The position numbers and the translations under genes were made by a program. A DNA stretch of 64,000 nucleotides from NCBI GenBank assembly GCA_032207245.1, contig CM063510.1:53160493-53224492 (forward strand), given 5' to 3'. This DNA comes from Pardosa pseudoannulata. Taxonomy: Eukaryota > Arthropoda > Arachnida > Araneae > Lycosidae. A model generated the notes under the pieces. It was not told the DNA's origin and searched no databases. It worked only from the letters and a program-made list of their open reading frames with translations. Shown piece after piece: positions 45,567-57,686 of this stretch. Numbering within the stretch: position 1 is the stretch's first letter; each line of letters starts with the position of its first letter.

Positions 45567-46499
45567 ATTAATTTTACAATTTACAAAATCACAAATTTGT
45601 GATGAAAATCACACTCAGTTTATTTAATTTGTGATTAAGTGAATGTTTCAGTCTATTTAGTATGAATGTTATGTGTTTCCTTTGTGTTTTCTTTGTTAAT
45701 TCAATTAGATTTTAAATATTCAATTTTTGTAAAATTTTTCCTCAAAATGTTGTTTTGTTTATGTATCAATTTGTTGAGTTACGATCCCCTCGCCAGATTT
45801 CAAACGCCACGCTGCAAGCACGCCAATTTCGCCAAATGTGGTTGAAGCACCAACAAGATCCATGATTAGAAACAGGAGAGTGGGCTAAGAAGAGGCGTTG
45901 AAAAATGTCCAACGTTTTGAAAGGTTGAAAATTTTTCCTTAACATTAGAATTACGGAAGGGGTCATTTTGACACCTAGCGAACTTTTATCTGTAACAGCT
46001 CTTGCTTTTTTTCTCGCAAATATCTTCTTAATCTTTGCTCGACTTTTCCTAAAACATCGTGATTTACGAAATAGTACAGATTTCAAGAAAATCGTATTCT
46101 TATTTTATCCTTAACAAATGATTATACCTAGAAATACGTCAGGTGTCATTTTGACGCCATTGAAAGAAAAGAAATACATTCCATTGTATTATCTGAACAC
46201 TGTTACTTCTGGAAACTATTTTTATTTGAACCTGCTAAACAAAATACAAACAAAGGAAAACTATGTGGTGAGTCTGCGTAGTACATATGCCTGTCACATG
46301 ATTTGTAATATGTGCAATACTTTTCTTTGTAGTAAAAAAATAGAAAATAGATTATTACGAGTTGAGCATTGAGCTGAACGTTTGTAGATTTTTCGTAGAT
46401 ATTTTGTTTATTATTCATAACATAATTTGGTGGAAAATTTTATTCTATTTACATGATTTTATTATAGTGACGTACTAATGTCACTTAGAAAAGGACTAA
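45567..46499. other. Region with two GTCATTTTGACRCC motifs
   Basis: The palindromic word GTCATTTTGACACC occurs at about 45962, and GTGTCATTTTGACGCC at about 46143. Short motifs of this kind are common near piggyBac ends, and a piggyBac N-terminal relic follows. An 84-codon plus frame at 46118-46372 spans the second motif. Element limits were not resolved. Confidence 0.35.
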
Positions 46500-47140
46500 C
46501 GCATGAAGAAATCGTAAAACTGATGCAGATTCCGGTTCTGAAATCGAAAATAATTCTGCAGATAAAGATGGATTCTGAATGATGGATTCTGAAAGATGGA
46601 TATTGTGATTCTGAATTCATTATAGAGAGTAATCAGGCAATATCATCCTGTAGCTCAAGTGAAAGTACAAATGGATTTGTTTCTACGAGTTCAAATTCTG
46701 CCATACCTAAGAATGCCAAAACGGGAACTAGTAGACGTTCAAAAGCGAATATGAAATTCAACGTAATTCAGACTAACACTTGTAGAGAAATTGCTAGTAA
46801 TGGAACTGTATGGAAAGTAGAAAATAATCCAAAATAATTCTGCAGATAAAGATGGAGATGAAACACCTTGTAATTCTGAATTTATTATAGAGAGTAATCA
46901 GGCAATATTATCCTCTAGCTCAAGTGAAAGTATAAGTGGATTTGTTTCTACGAGTTCAAATTCTGCCGTACCTAAGAATGCCAAAACGGGAACTAGTAGA
47001 CGCTCAAAAGCGAATATGAAATTCAATGTAATTCAGACTAACACTTGTAAAGAAATTGCTAGTGATGGAACTGTATGGAAAGTAGAAAATAATCCAAAAT
47101 AATTCTGCAGATAAAGATGGAGATGAAACACCAATGCAAT
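46500..47140 (+). pseudogene. piggyBac-type transposase N-terminus, internally duplicated
   Basis: In broken frames the sequence encodes an acidic, Ser-rich region (EFIIESNQAILSSSSSESIS) and a following KEIASDGTVWKVENN. SDGTVW is the conserved entry block of the piggyBac DDE domain. The segment 46551-46834 is repeated at 46835-47099, with a third partial copy starting at 47100, so the N-terminal domain is tandemly duplicated. Stops occur at the unit joints (after NNPK). The catalytic core does not follow. The family is inferred from the acidic N-terminus and the DGTVW block. Confidence 0.62.
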
Positions 47141-47851
47141 CCAGGCAACCAAGTGCAATTTCGTCTAGTACGTAAGTACTTTTGATCACTTTATTTATAA
47201 ACTTTCCTATGAATACATTTATTCAGATTATATTATAATCTGGCTTGCACTTAGGTAGGATTTGAATGTCCCACGATAGAAAAGAAAATATACTTTTTAT
47301 CATAATATCAGAAATGTTAACAAAATTATATAACTCATCACTTATATAACACATAAAATACATCAGGTGCAGCTTGAAGAATATATTTTTCGCATTTTTA
47401 ATTAATAGAAACTTTATCCAATTATATCAATATTTTTATATAATTGAGTAAGTGATTATTATATGGAAGCCCAGGAATCTAAATTGCTACAATAATTTTT
47501 TCCTAATAAATTTAGATAATTTTGTTAGGAAATAAAGGATTGTGACTTGATTATACAATATAAGTACATAAGTACATTATTCCCGTTTTATAATTTTTTG
47601 ACTCCACATACCTATTACCAAAAGTTGTTTCATTTCTCTCAAAATAATTTAATATCAAAAAATGACAAATTCAAATTAATATATCTGAAATTTTATTCAT
47701 TTTATGTGTGAGAAATTTCAAGCATACAATTTCAGATATATTATCTTAAAAGCATCTTCCTTTAAATTATTTAGATTATATTTTTATATATGTACCCTCC
47801 ACAATAGTAAATTACTTAAAATAATCACTTTAACTTTGATAGTTATAAAAA
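47141..47851. other. AT-rich spacer, nothing recognised
   Basis: No feature recognised. Confidence 0.45.
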
Positions 47852-48075
47852 TCTTTATATATAAATTTCTTCTGTCCGTATGTTTGTAACAGAACTCCTC
47901 CTAAACGGCTGGACTGATTTTGATGAAATTTTGTGTATGTACTTAAGTTGCTTCGAGAATGGTTTAGATTCACAATTGGGTCCGATAGAAAATGTTTTTT
48001 TATTAAAAATACAGAATTAGAATTGGGCGCTTATAGAGATTATTATAATGCCGCTGGAAACCCTTCACTCCCAAT
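47852..48075 (+). mobile_element. Helitron 5' end, second family
   Basis: Starts TC after A (47851), then TTTATATATAAATTTCTTCT and GTCCGTATGTTTGTAACAG, then CTCCTAAACGGCTGGACTGA and TTTTGATGAAATTTTGTGT. This 5' signature is widespread in arthropod Helitrons. The 3' end was not located; the element may continue through the adjacent tRNA-like sequence. Confidence 0.7.
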
Positions 48076-48145
48076 CTGTGGCGCAGTGGTCAGCGCAACC
48101 GGCATCAGTACGAAAAGTCCCGGGATCGAATCCCCATACTGTTAA
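48076..48145 (+). mobile_element. tRNA-like SINE head
   Basis: GTGGCGCAGTGGTCAGCGCA provides an A box and a D-arm-like stem (GCGC/GCGC). CCGGGATCGAATCCCC, 30 bases later, provides a B box. Spacing fits a tRNA, but the acceptor stem and anticodon arm do not fold cleanly. This is a tRNA-derived SINE head unrelated to the minus-strand SINE family above. Confidence 0.6.
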
Positions 48146-48425
48146 TTTAGGAATTTTAATTTTATTTAATTAAGTTTAAGATGACTGTACGCATGTAGCG
48201 TCAGTTATTTGTAAAATACTTTTTTCCTTACTTTTAAAAAAAAAGGTCCAATTTTTGTGGATTAAAAATAATTTACAAATTTTGGATTTACAGCTCTAAA
48301 ACAGGACAACGTCTGTCGAGGCTTCTAATACTATGTAATATTTTAAAAAAGCTAAAAACATTTAAATTTATTTCAGGAATGTGGGAAATTATTGTTATTA
48401 CACATGAGTTCTAAAGTTATATTCA
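48146..48425. other. Short spacer
   Basis: Nothing recognised. Confidence 0.4.
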
Positions 48426-48429
48426 TTAA

Positions 48430-48854
48430 CACTTTGACTGCCAAGCCAAAATTGCAAATGTTCACAACGGGGCCAAACTTTTTTTTTGTGTAATTTGTAT
48501 TTTTTCAACATAAAACTATATATAAAAACAATATTTCAAAACAAACAATATTTTAAAACAAACTCTCTCTATTTATATATATTCCCCTTTTTTGTTGCAT
48601 GTTCCAAATATTTAATTTTTCACAAAACTTAGCTCATAAAATCGTCACATATACCAATTTGCGCAAACCACGTATACCTAACACATCGTAGGGAGCCCAA
48701 CAATCAAACTCCAATACGATTTTCATGTAACTGATAACATCTTTGATAGCCATGGCCTGAAGTGTTAAAACACCATGGCTATCATATCGGATTGCCAGTG
48801 TCTCAACGGAAATATCACTGGATATCACATATGATAGCCATTGCAGTCAAAGTG
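48430..48854. mobile_element. TTAA-flanked MITE (piggyBac type)
   Basis: TTAA lies at 48426-48429 and 48855-48858. The ends are inverted repeats: CACTTTGACTGCCAAGCC on the left and CACTTTGACTGCAATGGC on the right (inverted). Subterminal inverted repeats GATAGCCATGG/CCATGGCTATC lie near the right end. 425 bp, with no recognisable transposase. Confidence 0.87.
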
Positions 48855-48915
48855 TTAAATATTTGAATATAAAAAAAATCAACAATGCTATAATTTAATA
48901 AAGAGTTATATTTAT

Positions 48916-49314
48916 TGTAAGAGTCGCGTCCGTCTCTGTCGGAGGTCGGGCGAACTTTTATTCTTTTGAACAATTGAAAACGGCAGTATTGTACCAGTAA
49001 TGGTCTTTTTGACGCACGGACGATTTGAGGTGTGACTTGTACCGCTTTGGTCAACATACCGACAGAGAAAAGAAACTGTGCTTTGTGTGACCGCGTCGGC
49101 TGGGTGCCAAAGAGCGTTTCGGCTACTCCAAGGACAAAGGTCAACGTGGGGGGGGTCGATCTCCCCTGAAACAGAGGTTTCCTGTTTGGAAAAGAAGAAA
49201 AAGGAGGGGACTCCCGGCTGAACTTTGAGATGAGCAGCTTGTCTAGAGTGATCTCCGTTCTGGACAATAGATTCCATCTACATTGAGTTGATTTGTTTTA
49301 TTTAAAACATTTCT
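48916..49314 (-). mobile_element. Possible solo LTR
   Basis: A GC-rich block in AT-rich surroundings. On the minus strand it begins TGTTTTAAATAAAAC, has an AATAAA signal near its end and closes with CGCGACTCTTACA. This gives TG...CA-type ends with similar flanks (TTTCT and TTTAT). Two overlapping minus-strand open frames of 121-150 codons are probably incidental. The limits are a guess, since no second LTR or internal retroelement sequence is present. Confidence 0.3.
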
Positions 49315-50600
49315 TTTTTGTTGTTAAATAAATGAACGGTTGTTAAGTTTAATCTTCTACGGCTGATTATTTCGCCTCCATACCTGCTCCTGATACGAGA
49401 ACCATGCGAAATCATACCCAAATGACTAGAGTATGACTTACAATCGGAAATAGAAACATCGCAAATCGCTCGGCGAGTATACATATATAGACTTAGTAAT
49501 ATATAAATAAAAAAGTCCTATGTTAGTAAAATTTCCTCAAATAAAAGAATTTCTGTACTAGTCCCCCCCCCTTTAAGCATTTGGCTAATGGTTTGAATCA
49601 TAAAGTTATTAAACTTTGCTCAACTAAATGAAAAGAAAAATTTCGAACATTTTTAGTCGAAAGTAATTTCCATTGTTTGCTGGGGAAAACTAAAAGCGAA
49701 CTCCTTTACAATACAAATCCGCCTACTTATGTAACACCAAGTATTTATAAACAACAGAAAGTAAAAAACCTGTAAGTAGATTAAATATAAGAGCTTGGAA
49801 AACCCCAATAAGAAAAAAAGGGGTTTTTTAGTAACTTTTAAATGTGTTGTTATGCAATTGTCATTTGCATAAGATCACATTAGAAAGTTAAATATACCTC
49901 TCGTTAACCCTAATTTCACAAATACTCAAGTTAAACAAATTCATTTTTAGCTGCGATAGTAAGTAATATACTATAATGTCAAATTTTTTGCCCAAAATGT
50001 TGTATATATCATCAGCTTCTTTCCAAAATGTTTTTATGACTAAATGCGATTATACTTAGTTTTGTGATTCAGTTGTTATATTTTCTGAACTAAATAAAAA
50101 GAAAGCATTAATATCATTCCGTAACATGTAGAATATCTGATAGATTCCAAACGCAGTGTAATAAAAATATATACGTAACTTTATTTTTTATAATTTTCTA
50201 TTTACAAGTAGGAATAAAATGCAAAATGTTTACGTCCTTCCATATAAACTGTTTTTAAAATTATAGTAAGGTAATAATATTGTTCATTCGCCCATACACT
50301 ATAAAAATTGTATTGTTCCCCATTCTATAAAGTATATGTCTATCTGTTTGGGTTTAACACGTATGCAAAAAAAATCATAAAGTGCTTAAATAATGAATTC
50401 AGAAGGAGAAAATTCAATCTTCGGGTAAAAAGTTTCTTTATTTAGAGGTTCATGCATTGAATTTATGTTCTAGGGCTAAATTTTACAGACGCATTTCTTT
50501 CTTAACACCTTATATCATTTTAAAAGATTTATGGACTTCCAGAAAAAACTGTCCTGTTACTGTATTCTGTATATGTAAATAAAATATTCATGCCAAAGTA
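49315..50600. other. AT-rich spacer
   Basis: Only a small hairpin (AAAACCCC with GGGGTTTT near 49799-49827) and a C9-like run near 49564 were noticed. No gene was recognised. Confidence 0.45.
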
Positions 50601-50606
50601 GCTATG

Positions 50607-51680
50607 GAAATAGTCAAGATAAACATTTATATTTTTTGAAGAAGGAATAGAAATTTGAGTTTCTCTTGAAGTTTGACTCATAAATTCAAATATCACTAAA
50701 ATACTTTAAAATTCTCAGGTTGATAAAGCAAAAGAAAACAAAGGATAAAATATAGTTGTACTTAATCATAAAAAACCTTTTGAAAACAGGCTGGTGAGTA
50801 ATGCAATATTTTAAATAAAAAATTGATATTTTAGGATATAACTTACCATTGAAGTTAAAAAATTGTGTTTAATTCAGTATTTATGGCATTAGGGTACAAA
50901 TGGTACAAGACTGCATTCGAGGAATGCACTTAGATTTAAGATGTTTAGAAAAGATAATAATCCATAGAAATAGTGCAGATAAACATTTATATTTTTTGGA
51001 GAAGGAATAGAAATTTGAGTTTTTCTTGAAGTTCAACTCATTAATTTAAATATCGTTAAAATACTTTAAAATTCTCAGGCTGATAAAGCAAAATAAACCA
51101 AAGGATAAAATATAGTTGTACTTAGTCACAAAAAACTTTTGGAAACAGGCTGGTGATAAATGCAATATTTTAGACAAAAAATTTATATTGTAGGATATAA
51201 CTGACTATCGAAGTTAAAAATAACTTTGTTTACTTCAGTATTTATGGAATTAGGGTACAAGTGGTACAAGACTGCATTCGAGGAAGTCACATTTAAGATG
51301 TTTAAAAAAGATAATACGCCATAGAAATATTGAAGATAAACATTCAGAGTTTTGGATAAAAGAATAGAACTTTAAGTTTCTCTTAAAGTTTAAATCATAA
51401 ATTCAAATATAACTAAAATACTTTAAAATTATGAGGCTGATAATGCAAAAACAAACAAAAGATAAAATACAGTTGTACTTAGTCACAAAAAAACTTTTGG
51501 AAACAGGCTGGTCATAAATGCAATATACAAAACAGACAAAAATAATACTTCAGGATAAAACTTACTATAGAAGGTAAAAATAACTGTTTATTTCAGTATT
51601 TATGAAATTAGGGTGCAAGTTGTACAAGACTGCTTTCGAGGACGTCACTTACGTTTAAAATGTTTAGAAAGAAAATAGGT
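50607..51680. repeat. Three tandem copies of about 358-bp unit
   Basis: Units start near 50607, 50966 and 51323, marked by GATAAACATT at 50618, 50978 and 51335. Shared words include CTTTAAAATTCTCAGGYTGA, AACAGGCTGGT and TACAAGACTGCATTCGAGGA. The third copy is the most diverged. No frame is conserved across copies. Confidence 0.92.
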
Positions 51681-52689
51681 TGTGAGTGGTATTTCTACTG
51701 GGTGTTTATATTTATAACTCATTTATTAAATACAATCTATATGAGACACCCGCTATACTCGGGTTTCAAAATATCTTCCCGTGTTCTAAAGTGCGATCGG
51801 CAAATTTATGTTTTTGTGATAATCAACTGGATTTGATTTCGTTTGTTTTGGACTATCTTTTTAGCTACAGGGAGACTAGTGAATGAAACTAGTATTCATT
51901 TCTTGAATCAAATTCCAAGCAGATGTATTAGGTTCAGCAGCTCAAATACAGAAAAGCAGTAATTTTCATAATCCATAAACGTTCGGTTAATTTGTAAATT
52001 AGTAACTAGGTATTACGTGTTACTTAATTTTGTAGAAACAAGCTCTTACGTGTGGAAAATACTACAGTCGTTCAAACTGCTTTCACTTTTATGTTAAACT
52101 GCCTCATTGTAATGTTCGGGAAACATACCCACATTAAATACTAATTAAAAGTTTCTATAACTCCACTATTTGTAAATATTTTGGCATATATTTACCGCTC
52201 ATGTGATTGAAACTTGCAGTTATATTACCCAGACCAAAGAACTCTTCCCAATGAGTTCTTATCAAGGCATAAATAACTTCAATGTGACTTCCTTTTTTAG
52301 CCTGAGTGAAAATAATTTTTTATAATAATATCCTAAACGTCAATTTATTCATCTGTCAAGAATAATTCCAATCATATTCCCCAAATTTTCTATTTTTTGA
52401 AATATTTTGTTACTGTCACCCGAATCCAAATATTTATTTTATATTATACTCAGCCAAGAAGAAACATCAAATAGAAAAGCATGTACATTCTTTGTAAAAT
52501 AATAAAGATTCGTTTGGGATTGTTTTTAGTAAAATATTTTGATGAATTTTTATATATTATTGCAGCAGTATCCAATTTTAATACCACATCAGTTATTATC
52601 TCATGCTATGCAATGTTAATTTTATTAATTTATGAATTATATTACCTATAAATTTTTAAACCTCAAATCATAAATAGTTCAGAATAAAT
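51681..52689. other. Unassigned spacer
   Basis: A 66-codon plus frame at 51686-51886 has mixed composition but no recognisable domain. Otherwise nothing was seen. Confidence 0.4.
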
Positions 52690-52999
52690 TATGACAATGA
52701 CACAAAAAGACAATGATCCCAAGCATAACGTCAGATTGTAAAGGAATGGTTATTAAATAATGTACAAAAAATACTGCCTCATCCTTCCCCAAATCCGTAT
52801 TTGAACCCTATAGAACATTTATGGGCATTTATGGGAAAAAAATTGGGAGAGAAGAAAAAAAAATAAATATTAACTAAAAGTGCTCTTCAGAATATATGGG
52901 ATTGTGTACCAACAGACTTCCCTGAAAAGTTGGTCATTTCGATGAACAAAGGATTAGAAGCTGTTATGGCAGCCAAAGGATATCACACGAGGTATTAAA
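52690..52999 (+). pseudogene. Tc1-like transposase C-terminal fragment
   Basis: The first piece, QKDNDPKHN, matches the QDNDPKHT-type block with the second catalytic Asp. After a frame change, HPSPNPYLNPIEHLWAFMGK carries the third catalytic residue (Glu in NPIEHLW) with the DD34E-type spacing. A further piece, WDCVPTDFPEKLVISMNKGL, then EAVMAAKGYHTRY, ends at a TAA and matches the usual Tc1 C-terminus. At least two frame changes inactivate it, and the N-terminal DNA-binding region is absent. Family assignment is firm. Confidence 0.85.
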
Positions 53000-53195
53000 T
53001 GCTTCTTTTTTAAATTTAAAAGTTATTTTTTGTTACCTTGGATAAATTTCCAAGTTTTTTGGGGGCTATAGAAAGTGATATCGTCATAATGTTCTTTAAA
53101 TTTATAATTTTTGTTTATGTGTTACCGAAATTAAAACAATTTATTTTTGAAATTTTATTTTAGATCAAAAGCATAATGAAATCAAAAATTATTAA

Positions 53196-53932
53196 CCCTT
53201 TGACAGTTTCATTTTTTTCCAAAATTCGGTCAAAAAAAATGTCACATTTTTTTATTGCAATTTTTGTTCATTTTACATTTTATAGTAAAGATATGTCATT
53301 AAAATTAACAATTCTAATATTTTTAAGCATTTATTACAACTTTTTTTCTTGCTATGAAAGCATCACAGAACTTAAGTTTACCTTTGGTCTCATGAACATC
53401 CAAGTTAATTTTTGAAATTCCAGTGAAAGCAAATCTAGGAGGCGGATCCGAAGGATTATCACAATTAATTTAAAAAAATTGTCTTGCTTGACTGATTCCA
53501 TCTGTACTACTATCAGAGTCACTAGTATCCAGGTCAACTAGTAAACTTTCGCTGCTATCATTTACAGGTAATTCAGTTTCTGATTCCGAGTCACAGTTCG
53601 AATAACAAGAAATTAGCTCCATACGCTCTGAATTATCCATTATTTAAAAGTAAAAATATGTTATTCAACTCTTACATTAATAAAATTATCAGACGGTTAG
53701 TAAAATATAACCAGAAAACTATCCACTCAAAGATAACAATCCGTCTTCTGATACAAAACATGTGAAAAACCCCTCGCTTTTGAACCAATCAGAGTAGAAA
53801 ATACAATAAACTGCAAACTATCATTTACTGAACATCTATACAAAAAATTTGTTACTAAAATTGGAAAAAACACAGCCGAAACAGTGCAAGCAAAGATTGC
53901 CCGTACGGCGTACGGACAAAACATGGAAGGGG
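53196..53932 (-). mobile_element. piggyBac deletion derivative nested in Tc1
   Basis: TTAA at 53192-53195 precedes CCCTTTGACAG, and the right end reads CATGGAAGGGG before TTAA at 53933-53936. Terminal similarity is limited to CCCYTT. The right side holds a GC-rich palindrome, CCGTACGGCGTACGG. The element contains the start of a piggyBac transposase on the minus strand and lies between the Tc1 coding fragment and the Tc1 terminus. Confidence 0.8.
53330..53640 (-). pseudogene. piggyBac transposase N-terminal fragment
   Basis: An ATG at 53640 opens an acidic, Ser/Asp-rich N-terminus (MDNSERMELI, then LVDLDTSDSDSSTDG). After an in-frame stop following SQARQFF, it continues as DPPPRFAFTGISKINLDVHE. 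The PPPRFAFTG-x-GINLDV-type block is the conserved start of the piggyBac transposase fold, and the acidic leader is typical. The sequence leaves the reading frame near 53330, so only about the first 100 residues remain and the catalytic DDD core is missing. Promoter position fits the right-hand terminus at 53932. Confidence 0.8.
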
Positions 53933-53986
53933 TTAAATGATGAAATCCTGTAACCTTCCTGTCAAACTTTTTTTTGGTTCACTGTA

Positions 53987-54445
53987 TATAATCATTCGTA
54001 AAAGGTTTTACTCAATGTTTGATATATGTAAATCATATTAAATGTTACGGGAAAATGTATCGGTAGGAAATGAATGATATTTTTGCATGGTTAATATGGA
54101 ACTCTTTCAAACAAAGGAATCACCTTAACGAAACACAGGGATACAGCAGGCTTTTGTTAAAAGTATGGAATTTTCAGAAAACTGGTCTTGCAGAAATATA
54201 GCATGGGGATTAGTTCTAAAAGTAAATTTCTTCCATGGACGCTGAAATTGGAAAACAATTACAAAATAATTAGCGCCGGAGCCAAAATTCTGAGGAGACA
54301 AGCCATTAATGAATTCATCGAAATACAACGCTGCGTCTGAAGTTCAATAATTTATCTGACATTGGATGAAGTAGCATTTTTCACAGAAATCTCCGCCGAC
54401 ATGAATGAATTTACCAATTTATTCATGAATTCCATTCACGCTCCC
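53987..54445. other. Spacer before 1.2-kb array
   Basis: No gene recognised. A 67-codon minus-strand frame at 54125-54328 shows mixed composition but no domain I know. Confidence 0.4.
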
Positions 54446-55135
54446 AGTACACCGTAAGACCTTAATGCAAATTTAATCGTCAGTTTCGCAGGAAAACATC
54501 TTTTGAACGCAGTTCATTTAAAATTCCTTAAACTAATAATATCAAAATGTTTTGAACTCAGCTCCTAGTATTTACTAAATCATGGATAAAATTATAAGTT
54601 TTTGGAGTTCTTTAGAAGCTGTAAAATTTAAACCACATTATTATGTCACTTATTCTTAAAAGAATTTATAGACTGTTTTTAAAGGGAAAATTATATGGGA
54701 ACATAAAAGCATAAAGGGTCTATGAACATCCTGTGCTACTTGAAATAACAAAACTAAATATATTTTTAATATTTACTTAGTTTATAAACAACTTCACTCA
54801 AAGAGCAGAAATTTATATTTTATGAGTTAAAAAAAGACGGTATAATGAAAGTATTTAGTTTCGAAAGGCACTATGTGCCCTTCAGTTAATTTCTCTGGCT
54901 TTTTTTCCAACACTAAAGGTCAGTTATATGCTTAAAGTGGTATTTATTTTCTCTTCTGAATTAAAGCTTGAATATGTATTTAACAGAATCTTTAAATGCA
55001 AATTTCCGATTAGTAGATATACATTTCAACGCGTTAACATTGAAATGATATAATCTAATATATAGGATATTCAGACTCCTTAACAGCTTGGCTGCACCAC
55101 TAATGAAAAAATAATAGCTAATGTATACTTTAAAA

Positions 55136-55247
<112 letters not shown>

Positions 55248-55554
55248 CAGTTTTAATAATTAAGCAAGTTATAATTAAAATAGTTGGAACTCTATTAAAA
55301 TAAAGGCAATAGGAGAAAAACACCATTGAGCGAAACTATATAGAGTAAAGAAGCTGAAGTAGACAACAGGAATTTGTTTAGGTAGCAACTCAAAAAGACA
55401 CTTCTAAGTGAACTTGGGCTGGTAATATCCCTTGTCGTACCAAAATGTGCACAAAGAATATCTAAATGTCATCGCTATGGACAGAATGATTCCAATAAAG
55501 AAGTTTGTTTTAAGAAATAAAATGTGTCTGCCATGCCTAATCACTTGGAACATG

Positions 55555-55556
<2 letters not shown>

Positions 55557-55624
<68 letters not shown>
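55557..55624. repeat. (TA)n tract at unit 1/2 junction
   Basis: About 34 TA repeats, after the word CATGTCATATA. Confidence 0.97.
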
Positions 55625-55629
<5 letters not shown>

Positions 55630-56354
55630 ATTAGTACATCGTGAAACTTATGCAAATTTAATCGTAAGTTTCGGAAGAAAACATTTTTGAACGCAGTTCA
55701 TTTAAAATTCCTTAAACTATAATATCAAAATATTTTTGAATTCAGTTTAGTATTTACTAAATCATGGATAAAATTATAAATTGTTGAGTTCTTTGAAAGC
55801 TGTAAAATTTAAACCACATTATTATGCCACTTATTCTTAAAAGTATTTATAGACTGTTTTTTAAAGGGAAAATAATATGGGAACATAACATCATACAAGT
55901 TTCTGAGAAAATCCTATACTACTTGAATACCAAAACTAAATATATTTTTAAGATTTACGTAGTTAATAAAAAACTATTTTCAATCAGCAGAACTTTTTGT
56001 TTTATGAATTGAAAAAAGACGGTATATGAAAATTTTAATTTCGAAAGATACTATGTACCCTTCAGATTCTTTCTCTTGCTTTTTACTTAAAACTAATGGT
56101 CAGATATATGATTAAAAAATTTATTTTCTCGTCAATTAAAGTTTGAAAATGTGTTTAAAGAATCTTTAAATACAAACATCCAATCAGCAGTATATTTCAA
56201 CCCTTTAACATTGAATAATACAATCAAGATATGTTACACAGACTCCTTAACAGCTTGGCTGTACCACTGATAAAAAAATAGTAGCTAATATATAATTTAA
56301 CATACAAAAGTTTATATATATGAATTTACATACGGAGTAATTTAAATAACTAAG

Positions 56355-56356
<2 letters not shown>

Positions 56357-56399
<43 letters not shown>
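56357..56399. repeat. (TA)n tract, array unit 2
   Basis: About 21 TA repeats, ending in TGTGTG. Confidence 0.95.
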
Positions 56400-56405
<6 letters not shown>

Positions 56406-56794
56406 ATTTAAAAATTTATATAAATAAGCAAGTATTATAAAAAGAGTGATTTAACTTATATATATGTATGTATGTCAGTTTTAATAATTAAGCAAGTTAT
56501 AATTAAAAATAGTTGGAACTCTATTAAAATAAAAGGCAATAGGAGAAAAACACCATTGAGCGAAACTATATAGAGTAAAGAAGCTGAAGTAGACAACAGG
56601 AATTTGTTTAGGTAGCAACTCCAAAAAGACACTTCTACGCGTGGACTTGGGCTGGTAACATTCTCCTCGCTTGTCGTACCAAAATGTGCACAAAGAATAT
56701 CTAAATGTCATCGCTATGGACAGAATGATTCCAATAAAGAAGTTTGTTTTAAGAAATAAAATGTGTCTGCCATGCCTTAATCACTTGGAACATG

Positions 56795-56796
<2 letters not shown>

Positions 56797-56850
<54 letters not shown>
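56797..56850. repeat. (TA)n tract at unit 2/3 junction
   Basis: About 27 TA repeats, in the same unit position as 55557-55624. Confidence 0.95.
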
Positions 56851-56855
<5 letters not shown>

Positions 56856-57598
56856 CGCTCCCAGTACATCGTGAAACCTTAGTGCAAATTTAATCGTGAG
56901 TTTCGGAGGAAAACATCTTTTGAACGCAGTTCATTTAAAATTCCTTAAACTAATAATATCAAAATATTTCGAATTCAGTTCCTAGTATTTACTAAATCAT
57001 GGATAAAATTATAAATTGTTGGAGTTCTTTGGAAGCTGTAAAATTTAAACCACATTATTATGTCACTTATTCTTAAAAGTATTTATAGACTGTTTTTTAA
57101 ACTGAAAATAATATGGGAACATAACATCATACAAGTTTCTGAGAAAATCCTATACTACTTGAAATACCAAAACTAAATATATTTTTAAGATTTACGTAGT
57201 TAATAAAAAACTATTTTCAATCAGCAGAACTATTTGTTTTGTGAATTGAAAAAAGACGGTATAATGAAAATGTTTAATTTCGAAAGGTACTATGTACCCT
57301 TCAGTTTCTTTCTCTTGCTTTTACTTAAAACTAATGGTCAGATATATGATTAAAATATTTATTTTCTCGTGTGAATTAAAGTTTGAAAATGTGTTTACAA
57401 GAATCTTTAAATACAAACATCCAATCAGCAGAGTATTTTTCAACCCTTTAATATTGAAATAATACAATCCAAGATATGTTACAAAGACTCTTTAACAGCT
57501 TGGTTGTACCACTGATAAAAAATAGTAGCTAATATATAATTTAACATACAAAAGTTTATATATATGAATTTACATACGGAGTAATTTAAATAACTAAG

Positions 57599-57599
<1 letters not shown>

Positions 57600-57661
<62 letters not shown>

Positions 57662-57686
57662 ATATATATATATATATATATATATA
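57600..57686. repeat. (TA)n tract, array unit 3, Helitron target
   Basis: TA repeat with one AACA interruption; continues after the Helitron at 58375-58398. Confidence 0.95.

Larger units (their letters stand above)
52690..53984 (+). mobile_element. Tc1-like element remnant, split by piggyBac derivative
   Basis: The transposase C-terminus at 52690-52999 is followed by a 3' UTR and then, after the inserted TTAA element, by a terminus reading CTGTCAAACTTTTTTTTGG and TTCACTG, followed by TA at 53985-53986. Tc1 elements commonly end CAGTGAACC (inverted) next to TA. The 5' part of the element was not found. Confidence 0.75.

Noticed and set aside
48815..49277. Two overlapping minus-strand frames of 150 and 121 codons
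   Set aside because: They overlap in different frames in a GC-rich block with LTR-like features and carry no motif, so they are probably incidental to low stop-codon density.
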